A stretch of 64,000 bases of DNA from Pinibacter sp031553495 (GTDB taxonomy: Bacteria > Bacteroidota > Bacteroidia > Chitinophagales > Chitinophagaceae). Location: the NCBI GenBank assembly GCA_031553495.1, contig JAVBLN010000063.1, positions 1 to 64,000 on the forward strand, read 5' to 3'. Shown piece by piece: positions 1 through 7,126 of the stretch (within the stretch, counting starts at the first letter, position 1; every line of letters begins with the position of its first letter). Under the pieces are notes generated by a model. The model worked only from the letters and a program-made list of their open reading frames with translations, did no database searches and was not told the DNA's origin. The position numbers and the translations under genes are program-made.

Positions 1-261
1 TCAAAGAACGTAAAGTATAAAACTGTAACCGATGTACTGCTACAGTTTTAACCATTAACCGCCCTTAAGGGCTGCCCATTTTACCGGCAGTTCTTAAGGA
101 TACTAAAAAAGTGTAACCTATGTACTGCTATACGACAATTAATAATTAATAATGAATAATTAATAATTAATAATAGTTGTGGGGATGGGATGCAGGAAAA
201 AAATGAGCATTTTTCTGTTGAATTTTTTGAGAGTTAATAAATAGTAAGAACTGTTGCACAA
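1..261. other. non-coding left edge
   Basis: No supportable gene is seen here. The stretch holds a 12-bp perfect palindrome (GCCCTTAAGGGC, 61-72). A short direct repeat sharing the word ATGTACTGCTA occurs near 33-43 and 119-130. An AT-rich run follows at 137-174. It probably belongs to the intergenic region of a gene left of the window. Confidence 0.6.
137..174. repeat. AT-only simple repeat (AATTAATAATTAATAAT type)
   Basis: This is a run of TTAATAATTAATAAT-like words with partial mirror symmetry. A shorter relative follows the stop codon of the third FecR gene near 42,143-42,175. It is low-complexity intergenic filler, and no function can be inferred. Confidence 0.6.
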
Positions 262-339
262 TGTTCAATAGAATTACAACAGTACAAGAGTGCGACGCAA
301 GTAAAGCTTAATAGTAATTCTGTTGCTAGGCCCATAAAA
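262..339 (+). repeat. palindromic intergenic repeat, copy 1 (forward)
   Basis: First member of the repeat family described in the findings. It has the core GTGCGACGCAA (290-300), the arms GAATTAC (271-277) and GTAATTC (314-320), and the GGCCCATAAAA-type end. It lies just upstream of the GH3 gene, so it may sit in that gene's 5' region. Confidence 0.75.
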
Positions 340-397
340 TTCCTGTTCCCAAATTAATGATGTTACTGTGTATAGTATAAAAACTAAATTAAAAGCT

Positions 398-2695
398 ATG
401 AAGCGGTTTTATGTAATGCTAATTTTTTTACAACTCTTTTCTAATTGTTTGTTGGCGCAAGATTATAAAAATCCAGAACTACCTGTTGAAAAAAGGGTAT
501 CGGATCTTTTAAAGCGCATGACGCTGGAAGAGAAGGTGGCCCAATTACAAAGCTTTCATATGAGCCGCCCGAAGCTGACTGATGAAATGTTGAATGATCC
601 TTTTAAAATGGATAGCATGTTTGGCAGGGGAATTGGTATGATGAACCCTGATTTTGATGCCACTGCCGAGCAAACTATTTATCGCCGGAATGCTCTGCAA
701 CGCTACCTGAAAACCAAAACAAAACTTGGTATCCCAACGCTTTTTATAGATGAAGCGCATCACGGATTACTGGCGCCCGGTGCCGAAATTTTTCCTACCA
801 GCATTTCGCTGGCCTCAAGTTGGGATACTTCGCTTATTAAAAAAGTATACACATACATTGCCCACGAAGCCGGTAGCAAAGGTACTCATTGGGTGCTGGC
901 ACCTGTAGTAGATGTGTGCCGCGATCCGCGCTGGGGCCGCACCGGCGAGACTTACGGAGAAGATCCTTTCCTCTGTGGCATTTTGGGCAGCGCGGTAGTA
1001 AAAGGCTACCAGGGCAGTGATAATGGAACTGTAATGCCCGGACATGTAGCTGCTACTTTAAAGCATTTTACCGGTCATGGGCAAAGTGAGGGCGGCATTA
1101 ATCAGGCTCCTGCAAACTATTCGGAGCGCACTTTAAGGGAGATGCATATGGAATCTTTCCGGCTTTGTATAAAGTACGCCAATCCGGCGGGCATTATGGC
1201 GGCATACTGCGAAGTGGATGGTGTGCCTGCTCACGCTAATCCATGGCTTTTAAAGGAAGTGCTTAGAAAGGAATGGGGTTATAAGGGTATTGTTGTCTCC
1301 GACTGGTGGGCTATCGATCAGCTTTGGAAAAAGCATCATGTGGAATTGGACGAAAAAGCTGCCGCACTAAAAGCTTTCCATTCGGGTGTTACCATCGACC
1401 TTCCTTACGGAAATAATTATAGCCATCTTACAGCCCTTGTGAAAGAAGGGAAAATTTCCCTGAAAGACATTGATATGGCGGTAAGCTACATATTGGCTAT
1501 GAAGTTTCGAATGGGCCTGTTTGAGCAGGGCGATGTTGATATAAGCAATGCCAATAAATTAAAAGCAAACAATACGGGAAGAGCCTTAGCGCTGGAGGCT
1601 GCCGAAAAAAGTATTGTGCTTTTGAAAAACAACAATAACCTGTTACCGCTGGATATAAACAGGTATAAGAAAATAGCATTGGTTGGTCCTTGCGCAGCCG
1701 TCAACTACCTGGGCGATTATTCTGGTATTCCCGCGCATAATGTATCAATCCTGGAGGGACTGAAAAATAAGACCGGAGGCAGGGCGGAAATAATTTATCA
1801 CAAAGGTGTGGACATGACTACCAATGGCGATACCATTTCCATAAACAATTACCAATACATTAATACGGCCATTTTTCCCAACGCCGACAGTAACAGAATG
1901 AAAATTGCGCAGGCAACTCAATTGGCTTCGCAGGCCGACGTTATCATTGTGGCTGTAGGAGAGAACGAGCAAATATCAAGGGAAGCGGGAACCAACAGGA
2001 TGGGGGATATGTCTACCCTGGAGCTGGTAAGCCAGCAGGATGAGTTGGTTAAAGCAATGGTGGAAACAGGAAAACCTGTTATTGTGTATTTGTCTCATGC
2101 CCGGCCCTATGCCATCAATTATATATCCGGGCATGCTGATGCCATAGTAGATGGCTGGTTCTGTGGAGAGGAAGCGGGTAACGCTTTTGCCAATATTTTG
2201 TTTGGAGATGTAAATCCATCGGCAAAGCTTACAATTAGTATACCGCGCTCAGTAGGGCAACTACCTGTGTATTACAATTATAAGCCAAGCAGCAAGGGTT
2301 ATGATTATGTTACCGAAAAGAATACGCCATTATATCATTTTGGCTATGGGTTGAGCTATACCACATTTAGTTATGGCCGGCCACAATTAAAAGGAAGAAA
2401 TATATCTGTAACGGTAACAAACAGTGGAAACAGGAAAGGAGAAGAGGTGGTGCAATTGTATATTCACGATAAGGTAAGCAGTGTAACAAGGCCGGTAAAA
2501 GAGTTGAAAGGCTTTCAAAAGATAATGTTGAGCGCTGGTGAATCAAAGAACGTATCATTTATTATAACTGATGATATGTTGAAGTTTTGGAATCGCGATA
2601 TGCAGTATGTAGTAGAGCCGGGAGAATTTGAGATTATGGTAGGGCCAAACAGCCAGGAATCGCAGGGTGTAACTTTAGTGATAGGAAATGATTGA
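398..2695 (+). CDS. secreted glycoside hydrolase family 3 (beta-glucosidase type)
   Basis: Predicted periplasmic or exported exo-beta-glycosidase of family GH3, releasing terminal beta-linked sugars (glucose or xylose) from oligosaccharides. I start at the ATG at 398, not the upstream in-frame GTG at 368, because the signal peptide begins there (MKRFYVMLIFLQLF...LLAQ). With that start the protein has 765 residues, typical for three-domain GH3 enzymes. It has an N-terminal TIM barrel with KHF and the nucleophile motif VVSDWW (Asp302), then an alpha/beta sandwich with the likely acid/base Glu529 in SREAG. A C-terminal fibronectin-III-like domain carries GEEVVQLYIHD and ELKGFQK. The gene is alone upstream of system 1 and may supply an accessory activity to it. 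Substrate specificity cannot be read from the sequence. Confidence 0.92.
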   Translation: MKRFYVMLIFLQLFSNCLLAQDYKNPELPVEKRVSDLLKRMTLEEKVAQLQSFHMSRPKLTDEMLNDPFKMDSMFGRGIGMMNPDFDATAEQTIYRRNALQRYLKTKTKLGIPTLFIDEAHHGLLAPGAEIFPTSISLASSWDTSLIKKVYTYIAHEAGSKGTHWVLAPVVDVCRDPRWGRTGETYGEDPFLCGILGSAVVKGYQGSDNGTVMPGHVAATLKHFTGHGQSEGGINQAPANYSERTLREMHMESFRLCIKYANPAGIMAAYCEVDGVPAHANPWLLKEVLRKEWGYKGIVVSDWWAIDQLWKKHHVELDEKAAALKAFHSGVTIDLPYGNNYSHLTALVKEGKISLKDIDMAVSYILAMKFRMGLFEQGDVDISNANKLKANNTGRALALEAAEKSIVLLKNNNNLLPLDINRYKKIALVGPCAAVNYLGDYSGIPAHNVSILEGLKNKTGGRAEIIYHKGVDMTTNGDTISINNYQYINTAIFPNADSNRMKIAQATQLASQADVIIVAVGENEQISREAGTNRMGDMSTLELVSQQDELVKAMVETGKPVIVYLSHARPYAINYISGHADAIVDGWFCGEEAGNAFANILFGDVNPSAKLTISIPRSVGQLPVYYNYKPSSKGYDYVTEKNTPLYHFGYGLSYTTFSYGRPQLKGRNISVTVTNSGNRKGEEVVQLYIHDKVSSVTRPVKELKGFQKIMLSAGESKNVSFIITDDMLKFWNRDMQYVVEPGEFEIMVGPNSQESQGVTLVIGND

Positions 2696-3010
2696 TTGCT
2701 AGTTTCGTTTGGAGTGCATTTGCAAGTATTCCTGGGTGCGTGAGGTGGTATTGTGCGAAGGCATACCTCCAAAGGTCAGAGATATCAAATCATTGAATTA
2801 TTGAATTAATAAACAAATCCATCACAGCGAATTTTCAAATTCATTTTCACATTAACGGATAAGATTGGTGTCAGAATTTGGATTTGTTGGATTAAAGGAT
2901 TTATGGATTAGAGGGTTTAGATTGACCAGGAAAACAACATCCAACAATACTATCAATTCTGTGTGTATATTTAGTAAGAAATTACTATTACCAGTTTATT
3001 TCTTACGGAC
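2696..3010. other. intergenic gap with AT-rich family-B repeat
   Basis: A 315-bp gap without a gene. A word GGCATACCTCCAAAGGTCAG (about 2,759-2,778) is nearly repeated near 24,967. It is followed by the family-B text (ATTGAATTAATAAACAA, ATTTTCAAATTCATTTTCACATT) to about 2,855. The piece CCAGGAAAACAACATCCAACAAT near 2,926-2,948 is also found inside the duplicated blocks at 4,171 and 25,155. The region therefore looks assembled from dispersed repeat fragments. Confidence 0.6.
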
Positions 3011-4111
3011 ATGAAAAACGCTATAAGTTTATGCTTTCTACTTATTGTTACATTAAGTGTAGCAGCCACAGAGCAACGACCGGATAAATTGCTTTACGAC
3101 GATCTCACCCTGACATTAAATACTGGCTGGGGGCATCCATCGCCATTGCAAGAATATTTTTATCAAAATCAAATTGAATATCCTTTTCCAATGTTGTCAA
3201 CAGCAAATTACAGGGGACATATTGCAACATGGGTTATTCAAAATGACAGTTTCTATCTAAAAGAAATTAATATAAAAGAAAAGTTCAGTAGCCCCGATAA
3301 GTATGGGATTAAATCAAAAAAAATTACAAATTCAAATGATGATTTGGTTTTTGCTGATTGGTTCAGCGGTATAATAGAGTGTAATAAAACAAGTAATAAG
3401 AGCAAACAGGAGGTTATAAGCACCTTTTATTTCCATATACGGAACGGAGAGATTATTACAAAAAGTGAAATAACAAAAAAAGACTTTGGAAAAATTAAGA
3501 ACATTTCTGCCAGGGATACTGCTGATAAAGATTTAATGATAAAATATAAGTCGCTTTATTTAAACCAAAACTATATAACCTACTATTACCGCCTTAATCA
3601 AAATGATGAAATTGAATATAAAGGCAATCAATGTAAATTAAATACCGGGGTAGAAAGGTTAAGTCCCATTTACGCATTATACTCAAATCGACATTTGAAT
3701 TGGCCTTACAACTGGGAAAACTTTGAGAAATGTGGGGCCCCGCATTGTAAATGGGCGATTATAAATGATAGTTTAGTGCTAAAAAGTTTGCAATTGTATA
3801 GTGGGTTAAGGTTTGATTCTATTGATAAAGAGAATATTGAACTGAGCTTATTAATTCCTGGAAAGGAAAATAATGGCCAGGTATTTGCGGATTGGGTTTC
3901 AGGAGTACAACTAATTATTTCTGGAATTGATACCTCTTATGGATTTGGCTATAATGAATTTAAGCCAAAAAAATACACTTACTGCTTGTTCGAAAAAGGA
4001 ATTTTAATAGAAGCTTACTCAATACCCAGCGATTATGACTTGGATAAAAATGAAGAGAATATGGATGCACGGCTAAAAGACTTAATGAAAAAGTATAGAA
4101 ACCATGATTAA
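3011..4111 (+). CDS. secreted protein of unknown function with two related halves
   Basis: I do not recognise a family. The 366-residue product begins with a signal peptide (MKNAISLCFLLIVTLSVAAT) and has no lipobox, so it is probably periplasmic or secreted. The sequence shows an internal duplication. Residues 73-88 (TWVIQNDSFYLKEINI) match 247-262 (KWAIINDSLVLKSLQL), and VFADWFSGII (113-122) matches VFADWVSGVQ (291-300). Each half ends in a strand like FHIRNGEII or CLFEKGILIEA. Between the halves is a Tyr/Asn-rich linker. Cysteines at 208, 241 and 246 fall in the second half. The start ATG follows a plausible A/T-rich leader. No neighbour clearly shares its job. The two-domain beta-rich reading is inference. 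Confidence 0.75.
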   Translation: MKNAISLCFLLIVTLSVAATEQRPDKLLYDDLTLTLNTGWGHPSPLQEYFYQNQIEYPFPMLSTANYRGHIATWVIQNDSFYLKEINIKEKFSSPDKYGIKSKKITNSNDDLVFADWFSGIIECNKTSNKSKQEVISTFYFHIRNGEIITKSEITKKDFGKIKNISARDTADKDLMIKYKSLYLNQNYITYYYRLNQNDEIEYKGNQCKLNTGVERLSPIYALYSNRHLNWPYNWENFEKCGAPHCKWAIINDSLVLKSLQLYSGLRFDSIDKENIELSLLIPGKENNGQVFADWVSGVQLIISGIDTSYGFGYNEFKPKKYTYCLFEKGILIEAYSIPSDYDLDKNEENMDARLKDLMKKYRNHD

Positions 4112-4170
4112 TAAACTGGATAAAACCAACAATAAACGTATCCTTTATTTGTGGTCTAAACTTTTATGCT

Positions 4171-4435
4171 CTGCAAGGCTTGTAGCCTTGCAGCTTTATA
4201 CTGTTGCTTTTAGCAACATTCAAGGTTTTTAGTTACTGCTGAAATTTCTCGCACGGTTTGGTTTATTATAAAGACCAGGAAAACAACATCCAACAATCCT
4301 CTAATCCAACGAATCCAAATTCAGAAAATTATAGAAAGCGTTCCCGCACGTCATTTCGATCAAATCATTGAATTAATAAACAATTCCATCACAAAGAATT
4401 TTCAAATTTTCAAATTAGCACATTTTCAAATTCAT
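4171..4435. repeat. duplicated non-coding block, copy 1 (with two hairpins)
   Basis: About 260 bp nearly identical to 25,155-25,414. It opens with a perfect 9-bp hairpin (CTGCAAGGC, loop TTGTA, GCCTTGCAG; 4,171-4,193). A second hairpin follows (GTTGCT, TTT, AGCAAC; 4,203-4,217). The block continues through CTGAAATTTCTCGCACGG into family-B text (TTCAAATTAGCACATTTTC). It fills much of the gap between the unknown secreted protein and the first sigma factor gene. No ORF is supported. Confidence 0.8.
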
Positions 4436-4802
4436 TTCTACATTTTCACATTAAACTCACGCTGTGCTTAATGGTTACTTATTTTATTTTATCGATAATA
4501 GGCGGCCGCAATACCAGAAGTTTTGAGTTTGAGGAATTTTATGGAAAGAATAATGGGAACTCAATTTTTTGCGCTTTTGTAATTTTTCATATATTCATTA
4601 CTGTTAAAAATGTAAATATGCGTTTTATGTATCTTACCTCTTAAATTCGAAGGAGATGTTGGGAATATTCATTTGTTTACACGCTAGCCAAATAATGATT
4701 ACCAATTTTCCTTATGGAAATTGAGTATCAAAATCATTTTTCTGATTTTAATCAGCGATAAAACAGAGTTCGGCTATCTTTATTATCTTTATTAAGATTT
4801 TG
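4436..4802. other. intergenic sequence upstream of sigma gene 1
   Basis: AT-rich and without a supportable gene. It holds small hairpins, such as AAAATCA (4,730-4,736) with TGATTTT (4,743-4,749). It probably carries the control region of the sigma factor gene together with the next feature. Confidence 0.5.
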
Positions 4803-4855
4803 GTATAAGATGATACTATTGTATAAGATGATTTTTTGTGTAAATAATATATTTG
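4803..4855 (+). promoter_or_regulatory. putative promoter and operator of sigma gene 1
   Basis: A perfect 12-bp direct repeat GTATAAGATGAT occurs at 4,803-4,814 and 4,821-4,832, a spacing of 18 bp. This is followed by TATATTTG at 4,848-4,855, which matches the Bacteroidota -7 consensus TAnnTTTG. The start codon is at 4,871, so the leader would be short. No clear -33 element is visible at the usual spacing. The repeat may bind a regulator, which is inference. Confidence 0.45.
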
Positions 4856-4870
4856 ATAACCTAAAATAAC

Positions 4871-5440
4871 ATGCTTGTCAATCTGTCCTTTGATGATTAT
4901 TCTATAGCGCAAAAATTAGCAAAAGGAGATGAAGATGCTTTTGTTATTGTTTATAAGCAATATAAATTTCAGATCAGGAATCTTGTTTTGAAGTTTGTAA
5001 AATCACCTGATTTGGCTGAAGATATTACGCAGGAAGTTTTTATAAAAGTATGGGAGAATAAGGAACGGTTATCAGAAATTGTTTCGATTAAGGCCTACAT
5101 ATTTACTATGGCTCGAAATCATACTATAAATGTTTTAAAACGTGCCGCAGGACAGGAAATAGCAAAATCAGAAATTATTAAACACTATCAAAGACAAAGT
5201 ACCGCTTCTACTGATGACCAAATGCTGTCGCAAGAGTATAAATTACAGTTGAATAAAATATTGGAAGCATTACCTGTTCAGACCAGGAATATTTTCGTGT
5301 TATGTAAAGAGCAGGATAAAAGCTATGAGGAAGTGGCTTCACTTTTGGGAATATCCAGAAATGCAGTAAAAAAGCATATTGTACGATCGCTGAAAGCATT
5401 TAGAAACATGCTGCGCTCCGACCTTGACATTTCTTATTAA
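4871..5440 (+). CDS. ECF sigma-70 factor, system 1
   Basis: Alternative sigma factor of 189 residues, the usual size for ECF factors. It should direct RNA polymerase to system 1 promoters once released by the FecR-type anti-sigma factor. Region 2 is visible at about 20-90 (DAFVIVYKQYKFQIRNLV, then DITQEVFIKVWENKE). Region 4 lies at about 125-180, with the helix-turn-helix SYEEVASLLGISRNAVKKHI. The connector between them is short, so no extra domain is present. It is followed after 313 bp by fecR, with a palindromic repeat between them, and is therefore probably not tightly co-translated with it. A GGTAC-N19-GTCTAT motif found before fecR and before susC is a candidate target promoter. Confidence 0.93.
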   Translation: MLVNLSFDDYSIAQKLAKGDEDAFVIVYKQYKFQIRNLVLKFVKSPDLAEDITQEVFIKVWENKERLSEIVSIKAYIFTMARNHTINVLKRAAGQEIAKSEIIKHYQRQSTASTDDQMLSQEYKLQLNKILEALPVQTRNIFVLCKEQDKSYEEVASLLGISRNAVKKHIVRSLKAFRNMLRSDLDISY

Positions 5441-5517
5441 GAACAATACTTCATTGAAATCAATACTTGTTTTTTCTTCAATAGTAAAGGAGATAAACTA
5501 TAATGAATGTTTGTATA

Positions 5518-5600
5518 GCGCACAATAGCGAACAACTGTTGAAGAGTGCGACGCAACGATGCTTAATAGTAGCAGTAAAGCCCGGTACATAATCATAAAA
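5518..5600 (+). repeat. palindromic intergenic repeat, copy 2 (forward)
   Basis: Full-length-looking member: GCGCACAATAGCGAACAA, then the core GTGCGACGCAAC (5,546-5,557), GATGCTTAATAGTAGCA, and the GCCCGGTACATAATCATAAAA end. It lies between the sigma gene and fecR of system 1. Confidence 0.8.
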
Positions 5601-5705
5601 TGTTCTAAATAAAGCCCGGTTTATTAATTGTTCAGAATACATTTAATAGTACATTAAAGCGTTGTGTTAAAAGAAGATCAAGCTATTAAATTAATGCATG
5701 TAAGA

Positions 5706-5735
5706 GGTACCCTTGGTGGTTGTTTTTTTGTCTAT
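5706..5735 (+). promoter_or_regulatory. candidate ECF-sigma promoter before fecR 1
   Basis: GGTAC (5,706-5,710), 19 bp, then GTCTAT (5,730-5,735). The same pair with the same 19-bp spacing, embedded in AGAGGTACCCTT and TTTTTTGTCTAT, recurs upstream of susC of system 1 at 9,417-9,446. GGAAC/GTCT-like -35/-10 pairs are typical of ECF promoters. The fecR start codon lies 24 bp after the GTCTAT box begins. That this is the target of the neighbouring sigma factor is inference. Confidence 0.5.
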
Positions 5736-5753
5736 AATGAATGAATACATATT

Positions 5754-6902
5754 ATGGAAGAAAAAGATTTCCTTAAGCAACTGGTTGATCGATTTGCAAA
5801 CAATACAGCAACAGAAGAAGAGGTCGCTTTGTTTTTTCATTTGATGAACGAAGGAAAGCTGGATACGTATTTGCAGCAGGCAATGGGTGCTGAAAGTAAG
5901 GATGAGGATCCGGTTTTAATAATTGATGAGCCACAGAAAAGTTATCAACTTAACAGGTATTGGTATATGGCTGCGGCTTGTGTTTTATTGGCTTTTAGCG
6001 GTGTGGCTTACATGTTCTGGAAACCATCTGCAACATTAAAAAATGAACAACAAAGTCAAATAGCTTCAAATATTATTAATGATATTTTACCGGGTGGTGA
6101 TAAAGCTATATTAACATTGGCCGATGGTAATACAATTATTCTGGATAGTGCAGGAAATGGAAGTATAGCGCAGCAGGGGAATACTAAAGTAATTAAGAAT
6201 GGCGGGCAATTAACTTACGAAGTCACAGAAGGTGACGCGGTTGTTTTACATAATGCCATTTCTACTCCTAAAGGCGGACAATATAAAATTGTATTGCCGG
6301 ATGGTAGTTTAGTATGGTTAAATGCGGCTTCTTCTCTCAAGTTTCCAACAGTTTTTTCAGAAAAAGAAAGAACCGTAGAGCTTAGCGGAGAAGCTTATTT
6401 CGAAATAACAACAAAATATGTCGGAAACGGAAAAGATAAATTGCCATTCTATGTAAAGATCAATAATGCTGAAGTGGAAGTATTGGGTACGCATTTTAAT
6501 GTAATGGCCTACAACGATGAACAGTCAATTAATACAACCTTGCTGGAAGGTTCTGTTAGAGTATATAACAATGGTGAATATGCAATGCTGAAGCCGGGGC
6601 AGCAGGCCCGGATTGGTGAGGATTCTAAACACATTGTTGTTAATGAAGTTGATGTTACTGAAGTAGTTGCCTGGAAAAATGGCTATTTCAAATTTACTAA
6701 CACGAATATTACCACAATTATGCGCCAGGCGGCACGGTGGTATAATGTGGATGTGTCATATGAAGGGCAGGTAGAGAAAGAATCTTTTTCAGGGGCTATT
6801 CCCCGTATGCAAAGTTTATCTGCATTGCTGAAAGTATTGGAACTTACAAAAACAGTAAAGTTTTCAGTTGAAGGTAACAGGGTGATTGTAAAGCCTTATT
6901 GA
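5754..6902 (+). CDS. FecR-type anti-sigma factor, system 1
   Basis: Single-pass inner-membrane anti-sigma regulator of 382 residues. The cytoplasmic N-terminus (1-65) should hold the ECF factor. The membrane helix is at about 70-89 (YMAAACVLLAFSGVAYMFW). The periplasmic FecR domain lies around 165-290 (STPKGGQYKIVLPDGS, VWLNAASSLKFP, then LSGEAYFEI). A C-terminal DUF4974-like domain (about 308-380) is expected to receive the STN domain of the SusC transducer. Length and order are standard for Bacteroidota FecR. The gene is followed by a hairpin with a T-run and then, unusually, by a GH36 gene before susC is reached. Confidence 0.93.
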   Translation: MEEKDFLKQLVDRFANNTATEEEVALFFHLMNEGKLDTYLQQAMGAESKDEDPVLIIDEPQKSYQLNRYWYMAAACVLLAFSGVAYMFWKPSATLKNEQQSQIASNIINDILPGGDKAILTLADGNTIILDSAGNGSIAQQGNTKVIKNGGQLTYEVTEGDAVVLHNAISTPKGGQYKIVLPDGSLVWLNAASSLKFPTVFSEKERTVELSGEAYFEITTKYVGNGKDKLPFYVKINNAEVEVLGTHFNVMAYNDEQSINTTLLEGSVRVYNNGEYAMLKPGQQARIGEDSKHIVVNEVDVTEVVAWKNGYFKFTNTNITTIMRQAARWYNVDVSYEGQVEKESFSGAIPRMQSLSALLKVLELTKTVKFSVEGNRVIVKPY

Positions 6903-6942
6903 AGAAAATATTAGTAGCAATACCAAGAATGCTTCCAGGTGA

Positions 6943-6983
6943 ACAAGCCGTTTTTAACCAGCTTGTAGTTTAGTGTTTTTTTT
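6943..6983 (+). terminator. putative intrinsic terminator after fecR 1
   Basis: A short stem ACAAGC (6,943-6,948) / GCTTGT (6,961-6,966) with a 12-nt loop is followed within about 10 bases by an eight-T run (6,976-6,983). It is a weak but plausible terminator 40 bp after the fecR stop. Confidence 0.45.
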
Positions 6984-7062
6984 ATTTTGAGCCGGGCGGC
7001 ATTGCTACTATTAAGCATCGTTGCGTCGCACTCTTCAACGATTTGTTCGCTATTGTACATTA
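6984..7062 (-). repeat. palindromic intergenic repeat, copy 3 (reverse)
   Basis: Reverse-orientation member: GAGCCGGGCGGCATTGCT, ACTATTAAGCATC, the core GTTGCGTCGCAC (7,020-7,031), and TTGTTCGCTATTGTACAT. It lies between fecR 1 and the GH36 gene. Confidence 0.8.
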
Positions 7063-7126
7063 GCAGATATACTCCTATTTATTGGCCTTATTATTTTTTT
7101 TATAATGTTCAAGAAAAAATTTCATC

